Of a stretch of DNA of 64,000 nucleotides, positions 23,482 to 34,379 are shown piece after piece. Made by a program: the position numbers and the translations under genes. The first letter of the stretch is position 1. Each line of letters begins with the position of its first letter. Source of the stretch: Lepus europaeus. Lineage: Eukaryota; Chordata; Mammalia; Lagomorpha; Leporidae. The stretch is taken from assembly GCF_033115175.1 (NCBI RefSeq), contig NC_084831.1:11132540-11196539 (forward strand). Direction: 5' to 3'. The notes beneath the pieces are model-generated. The model had not been told where the DNA came from and made no database searches. It saw only the letters and a program-made list of their open reading frames with translations.

Positions 23482-26400
23482 TCCATCTGCTGGTTCCCAC
23501 CCCAAATGGCCACAACAGCCAGAGTCATAAGCCTGGAACTCCATCTGAGCCTCGTATGTGGAAGGCAGGGGCCCAAGTTCTTGGGTCATCTTCCAGTGTT
23601 CTCCCAGGTGCATTAGCAGGGAGCTGCATTGGAAGTGGAGCAGCGGGGACTTGAACCAGCACTCTGATGTGGGATGCCTGCATCACAGGTGGCAGCTCAA
23701 CCTGCTGCTCCACAATGGGTGCCCCCCCCAATTTTTCTTCTTGACAACATGATCATCAGGATGTATTCTCACTGGTCTGAGAGCCCCTGTGAACTCATAT
23801 TTATGGGCCTGGCAGACAGCTTGGCACTGAGGGCCGGTGAGTTCCCCAAATGGACAGCTCAGTCCGGAGCACCCCCGGCCACCCAACCCCACCTTCAGAC
23901 GTGTGGCCCCCGGGGAAGACAGGGCAGCGCAGCAGCTGAGAGCCTGGCCTTCCGCCGCAGACAGCCCTGCCTGGCCTCCCGCCGACTCCTCCACTCTGCA
24001 GCTCCCGGTCAGAGAAGAGCAGGGGCGCCTACTTCCCAGGGCGGGGTGGGGAGGGTCAAAGGGCATAATCCCCATGGGAGGCTGGCACCCCAGGGCTGTG
24101 CTCTGAATCCCGCTCTCACTGCCTGAAGCTCGGGGCAGCTTCAAGTTCTCTGCGCTCAGGCCGGCCCTGGCTGGAAGATGGGCCTGCCTCACGCCCAGGC
24201 CAGGGACGGACGGTACAGGAGCCCAGTGGTGGAGAGTCCAGCTCCGAGCCGCCCCCGCCCCGTCCGGACTCACTCCTTCCTGCGGGAGAGCAGCAGGCAG
24301 TCGTTGAAGAGGTGCAGGTAGACGGCCTTGCTCGACAGCTTCAGCTTGGCAGGCGGCGCCGCGGGCAGGGGTGCCAGCTCCACCAGCTCCCCGTGCCGGA
24401 CCAGCCAGCGGGCCTGAGAGATCAGCGGGAAGATCTGGATGGACAGAGTGGGCAAGCAGAGAGCCCGGGTCAGGCCCGGGCACCCCGCAGAGAGCGCAGG
24501 ATGGGGGATAATGGGGCGGGGGGTCTGGGTGCTGTGAACTGGCTCCCAGGGGAAGGCGGGAACAGGCCGCCCTTGCCCGCCCTTGCCCGCGGCGCGCACA
24601 CACCTTGCCCGCCCTTGCCCGCGGCGCGCACACACCTTGCCCGCCCTTGCCCGCGGCGCGCACACACCTTGCCCGCCCTTGCCCGCGGCGCGCACACACC
24701 TTGCCCGCGGTGCGCACACACCTTGCCCGCCCTTGCCCGCGGTGCGCACACACCTTGCCCGCCCTTGCCCGCGGCGCGCACACACCTTGCCCGCGGTGCG
24801 CACACACCTTGCCCGCCCTTGCCCGCGGCGCGCACACACCTTGCCCTCAAAGTGGATCTTCTTGCTCAGGTGGATGAGTTCCTCCGTCCGCTTCATGGAC
24901 TGCACACTCGCGTTGCACTCCTGCACCAGCTGGGGAGCCCGGGGGGGGGGGTCACAGGCAGCCCCCGCCCCGCGCCCAGAGCCCAGCCTCGGACCCTCCG
25001 CCAACAGCTGGGGGGTGGATCACAGGCAGCCCCCCCGCCCTGCGCCCAGAGCCCGGCCTCGGACCCTCCGCCAACAGCTGGGGGGTGGATCACAGGCAGC
25101 CCCCCCGCCCTGCGCCCAGAGCCCGGCCTCGGACCCTCCGCCAACAGCTGGGGGGTGGGTCACAGGCAGCCCCCGCGCCCAGAGCCCAGCCTGAGACCCT
25201 CCGCCGACAGCTGGGGGGTGGATCACAGGCAGCCCCCCCGCCCTGCGCCCAGAGCCCGGCCTCGGACCCTCCGCCGACAGCTGGGGGGTGGGTCACAGGC
25301 AGCCCCCGGCCCCGCGCCCAGAGCCCAGCCTCGGACCCTCCGCCGACAGCTGGGGGGTGGGTCACAGGCAGCCCCCCGCCCTGCGCCCAGAGCCCAGCCT
25401 GAGACCCTCCGCCGACAGCTGGGGGGTGGGTCACAGGCAGCCCCCCACCCCGCGCCCAGAGCCCAGCCTCGGACCCTCCGCCGACAGCTGGGGGGTGGGT
25501 CACAGGCAGCCCCCCACCCTGCGCCCAGAGCCCAGCCTCGGACCCTCCGCCGACAGCTGGGGGGGGGGGGTCACAGGCAGCCCCCCACCCTGCGCCCAGA
25601 GCCCAGCCTCGGACCCTCCGCCGACAGCTGGGGGGTGGGTCACAGGCAGCCCCCCGCCCCGCACCCAGAGCCCAGCCTGAGACCCTCCGCCGACAGCTGG
25701 GGGGTGGGTCACAGGCAGCCCCCCGCCCCGCGCCCAGAGCCCAGCCTGAGACCCTCCGCCGACAGCTGGGGGGTGGGTCACAGGCAGCCCCCCGCCGCGC
25801 CCAGCCTCGGACCCTCCGCCGACAGCTGGGAGGTGGGTCACAGGCAGCCCCCCGCCCCGCGCCCAGAGCCCAGCCTCGGACTCCTGGCTGACAGTGGCCG
25901 ACAGCCAGAGCGGCTCTGCTAGGGGTCCCTGGGGGTCCAGGAAGGCTCTGCCCCGCTCACCTCCTTGAGTGCACTGAAGGCCTTGGTGGCCATGCGCTCG
26001 TCTTCGGAGCCCTGTGCCGTCCGTTTCAGGATGTTCTGGGGGGGGGGGGGGTCGGCTCAGCGAGGCAGGCTGGGTCCTCCCCCGCCCCCACGGAGCCGGG
26101 ACGTGGCAGCATCTCCCCGCCCTGCCTGCCTGGTTCCCCAACCCGGTACCTCCACCAGCATCTTGAGGCGGGTGATCCTCTGGAAGGGCAGGATGAGGAA
26201 GGAGGTGAGGGGCAGCCGCTGGCACACGGGGGACTCCTCCAGGCGAGCCAAGATGCCAGGGAATTTGGGGTTCTCCAGGCTGCAAAGTGATGACGCCTCT
26301 GGGGTCCTGAACCCATCTGGGGCCTTGAGCACCCCCTCAGGGCCTCAGGAACCTTCTCAGCACACCCTCCCTTGCCCCCGTCTCCTCTCCTCCTGACCCC

Positions 26401-29216
26401 ACCCCTCCCAGGGTCCCCCGGCCTCACCCAGTCCTCTGCACCTGCCCCTCCCCCTCCCCGCTCGGAGCCCCAGCCCTACAGCAGGCGCTGGTAGGTGCGC
26501 TCCTGGTAGGCCTGGTTGGTGACGTAAGGCAGGTAGACGCGGCGGAAAGCGGGGCTGTGCTGCAACACCACGTCGCACACGCTGAAGCGCAGGACGTCGG
26601 CCTCCAGCCGCTGCTCTAGGTCCTGCAGGAACCTGACGGGCCGGCGAGCGGTCAGGGCCCGAGACCGCAGGGCTGCAGCCCAGGGAAGCACGGGCTCCAT
26701 CCCGCCCCGCGCCGGGCCAGACCGCTCTCCCTCACCTCTCGCTGGTGCTCCTGACCTCGGGCAGTTTGGAAAACAGCCACTGCTTGTCCTGCGCCCCCAG
26801 ACACTCGTTCAGCTCGGTCGAGCCCAAGAAGTGGCCCACGGCCACCGACAGGCTGTGGATGTACGAAGCCTCGGACGTGATCAGCTCAAACTTGGCCTGA
26901 GGAAGGGCGGGCGCGGGCTGAGTCGGCTGCGCTAGCCCACCCGGGACCCCCGGAGCGCCGCCCCCTGGGACGCGGCCCGCCCCCGATGCTTCGCCCAGTC
27001 GGCCAGCCCAGCCAAGTGGAGTCCTTGACTCCGCCCCAGCCCCGCCCACTGGGCATCCTCCTCCGCGAGCCCCGCCCCCACCACGCGTCCGCCCCGCCCC
27101 GTCTCCTAGGCCCCCGGCTCGCTCCGGCGCCAGCGTTCTTGTCCTGGCTTCCAGCCCGCGCCGCCGTTCGGTCCGGGCACTCCCGCTCCCCGCGACTGCC
27201 GTCCCGCTGGCCCCGACTCTAGTGGTCCACTGGAGGGACCACGCACCCCGGGCCCGCCCCCACGTGCAGCCGCCGGCCCAGCGCGCACCTCCTGCAGTTT
27301 GCAGTCGCGCAGGCTCAGCGTGGACAGGACGCCGCTGCCGCGCACGTCGGGGATGTCCTGCCACAGCGAGAAGGTGGAGCCCCGCGCCGAGCGCTGCGCC
27401 CGGAACGAGCTGCTCGGGGAGAGGTTGGCCCGCGGCGGCCCGGGCCCCTCCTCCGCGCCCTCCGCCTCGTCCCCCGGGCCCTCCTCCTCGCGCTGCTGCC
27501 GCCGCAGCTCGCGCGCGCTGGCCACGTCGCTGTATTCCTGGTAGAGGACGGCTGGGCGGGCAGAGGGGCGGGGAGCACCGTGGGCAGGGCCGCGGGGGCC
27601 CGCCGACCCCGCCCGGCTCCTGCCCGGTGCCCCCAGGAGCCCGCCTCCCTGGCCGCGGTGCGGATCGGCGCAGGGAATTCATTCATTCATGCCGTACGCA
27701 TTAACTGGGCCCCAGCTGAGTCCTGGCCCCTGTGCTAAATACTCCTCCCCACGCGACCCCTGCCCCCCAGCCCCTTCCCCGGGGACCCCCTCCCACGTAC
27801 AGCTGAGGAGGAACCGTGACTGGCGCCGCTCGCTGGCGCTGCTGCAGCCCGAACGCAGCTCTTCCTGCGAGTCCAGCCTAGGAGAGAGAGTGTCAGGGCC
27901 CTTCTGCACCGGCCCCGCCTCCGACCCGACCCCCCGGCGGCAGGTGGTACCTCGGCTCGCGCCAGCCGCCGTGGTTCTCACTTGGGTCCACGGGGGCTGG
28001 CAGCGACACCCGGTCCATCTTGGTCTCTGCACTCCGGGACTCCCTTCCTGGTGCTCCCCCTGGAGAGGGCGAGGGCTGAGGGGGCGTGGCCCACACCCCA
28101 GCTGACGCCGGGTGCCCGGAGAGTGGACCACGCCCCAGCTGACCGGCACCCGGCCTCGGGTGCCCCGAGAGTGGGCCGCGCCCCACCCCGCGGCCGGCTG
28201 TGGGTGGTCCCAGGGTCCCCGGGGAGCTGGCCGTACCTTCCTGGGCTGCTCCAGCGCCCGTCCCCGGGGCCAGCGCCCTGGCGGCTGAGTTGCGCCCCAG
28301 GCGCAGCGAGGAGTGCAGCCGCGTCATCAGCTCCGAGGCAGAGAAGCGCCTCCTCTCAGGCCCTTCGAGGCCCACTCGGGGGGACCCAGACAGCTCCAGC
28401 GGCCTGGGCGCCTCTGAGTTCAGGGCCTGCTCCTGCACGGGCTGGCTGGCCTCCAGGAAGACCGCCTGGGCCTCTGGGCCGCGGATGGCCTCTTCCCGCT
28501 GGTACACCCGCATCTTGCGCCCTGCAGGGGCGAGGGGGAGCGGTCAGCCCTCCCTGCTGCTGCCCTGTGGTCTGAGCCCCTGAGGCCTGAGAGAGAGGTG
28601 CATGTTTCCATAGAGACCTGGTCCCCAGGGCAGCGCATCCCCATGAGGGGCAGAGACCGCAGAGGGCCTGGCAGCAGTGGACAAGCCCGGACCTTCCCTG
28701 AGCCCTACCACTTGTCCAGATTGGGGGGGGGCGTTCTGGGACCTAAGGGGTTCAGAAAGATCCACGCAGCCCCCACCATCCACCCCTCAAGGGTGACTCA
28801 CAGGCTGATTTCTTCTCCGAGCCGTGGCTGGCTCTGCGCTGTGGCTGTGCGTGCTGGGGACTCCAGGGTCCCTCCAGAGCGGGGGGCTGGGCACCAGGAC
28901 AGTGCGGCCAGCTGCCAGCCCTGCTGGGCCGGACCCCCCGGCCGGTGGAGATTTCGGTGTCCGGGCTCCTGGGGGATGCTGGCCATACCAGCCCTTGGAG
29001 TGGGGCGGGGGTCCCCAGGGACCAGCGGCTGCCAGGAGCCGGCAGCTCCTCGGGAGTGACGGGGAAGAGGTTCAGGCACACGGGGCTCGGGGGCTGCAGG
29101 GTGGGCAGCTCCACGAAGGACAGGCTCTCCTGCTGGCACACGGCTACCGGGCGGCGGGCAGTGCCAGGCGGTCCGACCAGGTGGGGCTGGAGGGAAGCAG
29201 GTGGCCCACAGTCCAT
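18919..29216 (-). CDS. ARHGEF19: ARHGEF19 (WGEF), Rho guanine nucleotide exchange factor 19, complete CDS in 15 exons
   Basis: Exons, in order of translation: 28802-29216, 28237-28521, 27951-28059, 27801-27877, 27289-27551, 26736-26896, 26480-26632, 26150-26279, 25961-26035, 24840-24929, 24274-24434, 21311-21469, 20870-20949, 19445-19549, 18919-19076. All junctions are GT-AG and phases chain without a break: 2,421 nt, 806 aa, against about 802 in human from memory. The start MDCGPP, the HFEGK and [10 protein letters not shown] linker and the C-terminal GEPPV match human ARHGEF19 as I recall it. The DH domain spans about residues 384-575 ([30 protein letters not shown]), PH about 590-700 ([17 protein letters not shown]) and SH3 about 722-775 ([20 protein letters not shown]). 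Family knowledge: it catalyses GDP/GTP exchange on RhoA downstream of Wnt and Dishevelled, and affects actin organisation. The exon at 24840-24929 lies between two minisatellites that copy its splice sites. Confidence 0.96.
19885..20195 (+). mobile_element. C-SINE in ARHGEF19 intron
   Basis: Head GGCGTTGCAGCCCAGTGG to tail TTTCAAATAAATAAGTAAAT; it is antisense to the host gene, in the intron 19550-20869. Confidence 0.85.
20231..20390 (+). mobile_element. C-SINE fragment in ARHGEF19 intron
   Basis: Head CGGCACAGTGGATAAGACCC and body up to CCCAGACGGAGTTCTGCC; the 3' half is absent. Confidence 0.65.
21690..21975 (+). mobile_element. Old C-SINE in ARHGEF19 intron
   Basis: Body motif CCCACGTGGGACACCCGGATGG and a TTTCAAATAGATAAAT tail, in the intron 21470-24273. 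Confidence 0.7.
21976..22126 (-). mobile_element. C-SINE head-half fragment, antisense
   Basis: GGGAAGTGGAGCAGCCAGG..CACTGCACCACGATGCTGGC is the complement of the head half. Confidence 0.7.
22150..22440 (+). mobile_element. C-SINE in ARHGEF19 intron
   Basis: Head GGAGCTGGTGTTGAGGCACG, body, CT-repeat, tail TTCCAAATAAGTTAAT. A GGAA-rich repeat follows at 22440-22482. Confidence 0.82.
23080..23372 (+). mobile_element. Old C-SINE in ARHGEF19 intron
   Basis: GGCTAAGATGCCCGTTCCC head and body GAGACCTGGATGGAGTTCCC; strongly diverged. Confidence 0.6.
23409..23728 (-). mobile_element. C-SINE, sense to ARHGEF19
   Basis: Antisense tail TTAAAAAAAATATTTATTTG, a (GA)n block and the head complement GCTCCACAATGGGTGCC. 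Confidence 0.85.
24571..24840 (-). repeat. Minisatellite that duplicates the ARHGEF19 exon-10 splice donor
   Basis: Nine head-to-tail units begin at 24571, 24603, 24635, 24667, 24699, 24721, 24753, 24785 and 24807. Seven are 32 bp and two (24699, 24785) are 22 bp, having lost one of two internal CCTTGCCCGC blocks. On the minus strand each boundary reads GGGCAAG|GTGTGTGCGC, identical to the true donor at 24840/24839. There are therefore eight extra perfect donors in tandem. Units differ only at a CGCGC/TGCGC site, which suggests recent expansion. Confidence 0.93.
24927..25868 (-). repeat. Minisatellite of about 69-70 bp that duplicates the ARHGEF19 exon-10 splice acceptor
   Basis: CAGCTG recurs at 25005, 25075, 25145, 25208, 25278, 25347, 25416, 25485, 25554, 25625, 25694, 25763 and 25823. 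Spacing is mostly 69-70 bp, with one 63-bp and one 60-bp step. The copy at 24927-24932 is the real acceptor of the exon at 24840-24929. On the minus strand every unit presents CCCACCCCCCAG|CTG, a pyrimidine tract plus acceptor, much like the real site. The array fills most of the 1,031-bp intron between the exons at 25961-26035 and 24840-24929. Units are G-rich on the plus strand. Confidence 0.92.
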
Positions 29217-29242
29217 TCCTTTGCGCTGCCACCCACCTGCGC
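28802..29242 (-). other. ARHGEF19: ARHGEF19 exon with start codon and end of 5'UTR
   Basis: A pyrimidine-rich acceptor (TTCTTCCCCGCAG) ends at 29243, leaving 26 nt of 5'UTR before the ATG at 29216-29214. The donor is T|GTGAGT at 28801-28800; the split codon becomes W in KKSAWRKM, as in human from memory. At least one untranslated exon must lie further right. Confidence 0.8.
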
Positions 29243-29369
29243 CTGCGGGGAAGAAGGCGTCAGATCCCAAGACGGTAAAACCAGCGCATGCTGGAGGCCC
29301 GGGCAGGCGCGCGTGGACACACGCGGACACGCCTCTGTGCAAACACTCACGCCTGAATACTCAGCCAGC

Positions 29370-29530
29370 GCTGATATTTACTGGGCACCTCCTGAATGAC
29401 AGGTGAGTGCCCTCCCACTGGATCCTCATCGCCACCCTGGAGCTAGGCTGGTTTTAGCCCCGTTTGGTTGTAGGTGCGGAAGGTTAAGGCCCAGAGAGGT
29501 TGCTGTTTGGTAAGTAGTGGAGCCACGCGT
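29370..29530 (-). repeat. MIR relic
   Basis: TATTTACTGGGCACCTCCTG..GATCCTCATCGCCACCCTGG..GCCCAGAGAGGTTG follows the reversed MIR consensus. Confidence 0.6.
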
Positions 29531-29585
29531 CTCACTCGGGCACACCAGCTTCCCAATCTACGCTTTTAACAACCCTGTCATCGTC

Positions 29586-29611
29586 ACACACACACACACA
29601 CACACACACAA
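29586..29611. repeat. (CA)n microsatellite
   Basis: An uninterrupted CA run within a wider CACA-rich stretch (29,580-29,830). Confidence 0.9.
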
Positions 29612-32600
29612 CACATACAGGTTGTCACACCACGGACGCATCCACGCGCATTCCCTCCCAAGCGCAGACACGTACACATTCATGTCCACGGTCGTAGAGA
29701 CACACAGACGTTGCGCTTTTTCACACAGCCGCACACACTCACACACCTTCTCACAAACACACACTGACCCATGGGAGATTTACACACGCACCCCGGCCGT
29801 CTCACGCTGTCCTTCCATTTCATGCACACACTAGGACACAGAGACCAACACACAGGCCCCCTTCCCCTGCCCAGCGCCGCGGCCTTCTGGCTGAGTGGTG
29901 CCCACACCCATGCCAGGCTGGCTGGGACGGCCACAAGCAGGCAGGCGGGCCACCACCCCCATCGGACTGGGCACTCCCAGAGAAGGGGAGGGAGGTGCCC
30001 TGCCCCCCACGCTTCGGGTGAGAAAGGGGTTTCTCCCCCACCCCGCCAGCTCCCAGCCCCTGGATCGGCTCAGGTTGAACGGGTTCTTTCTGGGCAGGAA
30101 ACCATCCCTGGGGAGTCTGCCAGAGCCTCCCAACGGCTCTGGTGATCCCCAGGCCACTAGGCCCCCTCCCGGGGGGCCACCTCCTGCCCCTCACCTCTCC
30201 AGCCAAGGCCTGCTGCTGCTGGTGTCGGCTGCTCCGGCAGGGGAAGCCCTCTCTGCCCAGCTGGCTGGGGGAGATCCCACCCAGACAAAGAGTTTGATTC
30301 ATCAAACCCTGTGGTGAGGCAAGCAGCAGGGAGGGAGGGAACAGGCAGCGGGCTGGGCGGGGGCCTAGCAGAGCTGGCCTGGGAGCGGGCAGGCCGGGCA
30401 GCAAGGACCCCCCAGGGGCTCCCTGGGGCCGAAGGGGCAGTGCCCAGCCTGGCAGGGCCGGGAGACCCAGGAGATAGACCCCGAGAGAGAACGGGAGAAG
30501 CAGGGACCCCGGAGCCGGCAACTCAGAAGCCGCCACCCTAAAACGCCCAAAACCAGAAAACCACAGGATGCCGAGCCCTTCAGGGACCCAGAGACAGACA
30601 GAAACAGCGCGGAGCATTTCAGACAGGGCAGTCGCTCGGAGGCAGCAAACCCGGGGAGACAGATGGACAAACACTGCATGGCCCGCGGGCTTGCCAGTCT
30701 GGTGGGAGAGCCAGAAACGAAAGCAGTTACAAGGCAGATTGGCAAGAGTCGAGCCAGGGGAAGCATCAGAGTGGGGTGCAGGGCTCAACTCGACCTGGGT
30801 ATTCCAGGAAGGCTTCTCGGAGGAGGTCATGGCTACCTGCTGCATGGCTAAAATACCCAAAGACCCCCTGCACTACCCTGGCCAAGCCCCTCTCTTCTGT
30901 ACAGCCCCTAACTATTTCCTTCTCCGGGGAACACAGGAGCCAGGGCTGGCTGCTCCTAGGGGGTCTTCTACCGTTAGCCCCTGTCCCAACTAAGCAATGT
31001 CTGCAATCCTGACTTGCAGATAGGATGGTCACAGCAAGTTCATCTCACCCCAGGAGCACCCAGCACACAGTGGGTGCTTTGCCCCTCTTCCACCAGTCCT
31101 GGTGCAGACAGGGGAGGGGCTTGGGCCCTCACCCAGACGGGGAAGGAAACCCACGCTGCGGGCCAGTTGCACGTGGGAGGAGAAGGCGGCCTCTGCCCGC
31201 CGGCCAGGTTTCTTTCCAGGAGTGAGAAGTCCGCAGTACACAGGTGTGACCACAGGCCCCCTCCTACCTGCTATTCTAGGAGATACTCTCTGGGTTTTGG
31301 AAGCCCTCAGAGGGCAAGAAGGGAACCCCCCTGTGGGTCATGTGCGGGGATAAACAAGCAGAACATCGAGCCCTTGGGGCAGGAGCACCTGCAGTCCAAG
31401 GAGAGAGCTGAGTGGGAAGGCGTTCAGGGGAGACAAGGCCAGAGGCAGGTCCCCAGCAGGGAGGTGAGGGGTGATCAGCCTCTGTCCATGCCTGGCCAAG
31501 GGCCATAGACATGACTGGGGAGACGTGGCCTTCGGGGACAGGGTCCACCCCACCACAGCGCTGGTGGTGCAAATATCGCGGAAGGGCCAAGCTGCGTGCC
31601 TATTACAGACGGCTCGTCCAGAAACGAGCAAGACAAACCCGAGTGGTATAGGCACAGGACTGGACCCAGCTAGCAGGGATGTGACCTGCCCAGGACATGG
31701 TCACGGGATGTGGACTCCCGTCTGGCAGGCAAAGGGGGAAGTGCCTGCCCGGGCTTCATGGCCCGCTGGTGACAGTGAGCAGCTGCGCAGCCCTCGGCAA
31801 GTCGCAGCCCATCCCTGGGCCTCGGGGACCCCCATCTGGGAAGCAGCCCCAGCTGCCCCTCCAAGAGACCTGTGTCATCAGGCATGCCTCTGCACGCTGA
31901 GAAGGATGGGCAGGGGCCAAGGAGGGTCCCTCCCGCGGGCACTGCTACCCACAGGCGACCATAGCCCACTTGGCAAGGCCGGCATGGCACCGGGGGCCCC
32001 TGAACACTACCCGGGCCCAGGGAAAGAACCTCCCGCAGCCTACATCCAGCTTTCCCTACCCCTCCCTGACGCCCCTTGCCCTGCTGCCCAGAGGAGCAAG
32101 GACCTGGCCAGGGCCCCTCTGCCCCTTAAGGGACAAGGCCGAGTAGGGGCCATGGCCAGGAAAGGATCCAGAGCCCCAGGAGGCCAGGCTCGATCGGGTG
32201 CTAGGCAGGCCCCACAAAAGACTGGCTGGGGAAGCCTGGCGGGAGGAGGATGGGCTACTGGCACCCAGGTGGGGCCCTACCTCAGCCAGGGAGCTCCGTC
32301 CAGCTGCCGGCACGGTCCAGGGCTCCAGGCCACCCTGGGGGCTCTGGGGTTGCAGCCAGGTCCTCAGGGGGCGATGTCAGCATGGCCCCTGAGCCGGGCA
32401 AAGCCAGCTCCTGGGTATTGTGTGGGGCGGGGAGGGGGAGGCGCAGGCGGAGGGAGCCTGCAGAGAGGCAGGCGGCTGTCTCAACGTGCCTGCTCCCCGC
32501 CCCCTGCCCCAGAACCGGTTTGGCCAGTCTGGGGTACAAGAAGGGGGCTGGAACAATAGGAGTCCTATGCCCACCGAGAGAGGCTTGAAGGGACCCCAGG

Positions 32601-33174
32601 CAGACATCCTGAGGGGGGTGCCTGCTTCTGCCCCAGCAGCAGAAAGGGTACCCCGCTTCCCAAGCCTCCCCAAAGTGAGGCTCGTTCAGGGCATTCCTGG
32701 GGCCAGGAAGCCTCCTGGGAGCTTCGCGAAGAACCTCCCCAGCCTTGGATTCCTCAGGGACCTTCTCTGAGCCCAGTACGCCATCTATAACGCTGGAACA
32801 CTCAGCTCTGGGGGCGGGAGAGAAGTCCAGGCTGAAAGCTGGTGAGGGGGCATCTGGCCCCACCCTGGACAGCCCCTGCAGCATGGCCACTCCCCGCAAG
32901 TGACCCATCCTTTCCTGCTGCCTGGAACGAGTCACCTGGCCATCTCCAGAGGCTTCCACCACCATGAAGCCCTCCCAGACTCTGATCCACACTGATTCAG
33001 ATAGCCAAGGGGCCCTGAGTATGAATGAGTATGAATGGGTGCACAAATGCTGATGCTTGTATTCATTTACTCAGTCTCCACGGGGACCCCCGGAGGCTGA
33101 AGCTGTTACCTGTTCCATGTGAGGCATGCACAGGTGAAGTGAAGTGATGCACATCACCCAACTGATTAAAAATG
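29612..33174. other. ARHGEF19 5' intron, L2-like relic
   Basis: If the 35-kb promoter is right, this is intron 1. A block at about 30,640-30,840 (GGGAGACAGATGGACAAACA..CCAGGAAGGCTTCTCGGAGG) resembles L2. It holds no SINE and no exon I can identify. Confidence 0.45.
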
Positions 33175-33183
33175 TAAATTCTT

Positions 33184-33415
33184 GGCCGGCGCCGCGGCTC
33201 AACAGGCTAATCCTCCACCTTGCGAGGCTGGCACACCGGGTTCTAGTCCCGGTTGGGGTGCCGGATTCTGTCCCGGTTGCCCCTCTTCCAGGCCAGCTCT
33301 CTGCTGTGGCCCGGGAGGGCAGTGGAGAATGGCCCAAGTGCTTGGGCCCTGCACCCTATGGGAGACCAGGAGAAGCACCTGGCTCCTGGCTTTTTTTTTT
33401 TCCAAAAAATAAAAT

Positions 33416-33465
<50 letters not shown>
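33184..33465 (+). mobile_element. Young C-SINE, 3' end replaced by T-run and (TA)n
   Basis: A young-type element is intact up to CTCCTGGC, then continues as T11, CCAAAAAATAAAATAAAA and a (TA)n run (33,420-33,462). TAAATTCTT at 33175-33183 recurs just after the (TA)n, so the whole block is one insertion. Confidence 0.82.
33420..33462. repeat. (TA)n microsatellite
   Basis: About 21 TA pairs at the tail of the young SINE. Confidence 0.93.
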
Positions 33466-33466
<1 letters not shown>

Positions 33467-33527
33467 TCTTTAAGCAGACGTGAACTCTGTTTTCATTTTG
33501 CTAGGCATGGACGATGGCTGTTATCCT

Positions 33528-33790
33528 TGTTTTTAAAAATGTTTATTTTCATCTACTTGAAAGGCAGAGAGAGAGAGAGGAAGATCTTTCCATCAGCTGG
33601 GTCACTTCCCGAATGCTGGCAACCAGCCCGGAGCTGAGTCTCCCTCGTGGCTGCAGGGACCCAAGCACTTGACCCATCACCTCCTGCCTCCCAGATGCAT
33701 TTGCAGGACGCTGGATCAGAAGTGGAGTAGCCAGGACTTGAACCCACGCTGTGATAGGGCGTCCAAAGCTACACCGCAACGCCCACCCCA
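33528..33790 (-). mobile_element. C-SINE, antisense
   Basis: TTTAAAAATGTTTATTTTCATC tail to the head complement CACCGCAACGCCCACCCC. Confidence 0.82.
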
Positions 33791-34379
33791 AGCACCAGCC
33801 CACCTAAATTTCTCACCGGATTTCGGAAGTCCCCGCCTTCCGGGTGATGAACTTGGGATTTAAGGGATGAGAGAAGCGCCCCATAAACAAGAGGCAGGAC
33901 TAGTATTGAAAGTCCCTCCCTCTGGGTCTTTAACCACCATCCTGCACTGCCTCGCCAGGCTTTCTGGAGAGGGGCGGGGGTATCCCAGCGGACCCAGCCA
34001 ACCCTTCATTGTTGTCCCTACACCACAGGCCTTGAGGAGCCTACAGGGCAGGGGGCCGCATGGTCCAGACCCCAAACAACATTCCCCCAGATTGGTTCCC
34101 TTAGCCAACAGCTGATGTCTCAGGTTCAGAGTGATTTAGGTCCCTCTGCTCTGTCACATCCACTTCACCCCCAGGTCACCATCACTGCACGGGGTGAGTG
34201 GGGATCAGGTGGCCACGGAGAGGGGGCAGGCTGGGGCACAGAGACAGGGGGCAGAGAACATGGACTAGGGGTCTCCAGAGAAGAGCCCAGCTCCGAGGCC
34301 TGGGGCTGTTATAGCCAAGCCCTGCTGCAGTGGACCAAGAGCAGGGCTCAGGCCAGGCAGGCTGGCTTTGCGGATCAGT
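33791..34379. other. Unassigned sequence
   Basis: No SINE or exon recognised; it lies just downstream (in the gene sense) of the proposed ARHGEF19 promoter. Confidence 0.4.

Noticed and set aside
23683-24837. 384-codon minus-strand open frame
   Set aside because: It reads through the donor minisatellite, intron and intergenic-like DNA; the frame used by ARHGEF19 is different and spliced.
24927-25868. CRISPR-like array of regular repeats
   Set aside because: Units are contiguous tandem copies without unique spacers, in a vertebrate intron.
24312-25922. 536-codon open frame on the plus strand ([14 protein letters not shown] repeats)
   Set aside because: It is opened by the two minisatellites on the strand opposite ARHGEF19 exons; the repeats, not coding selection, keep it open.
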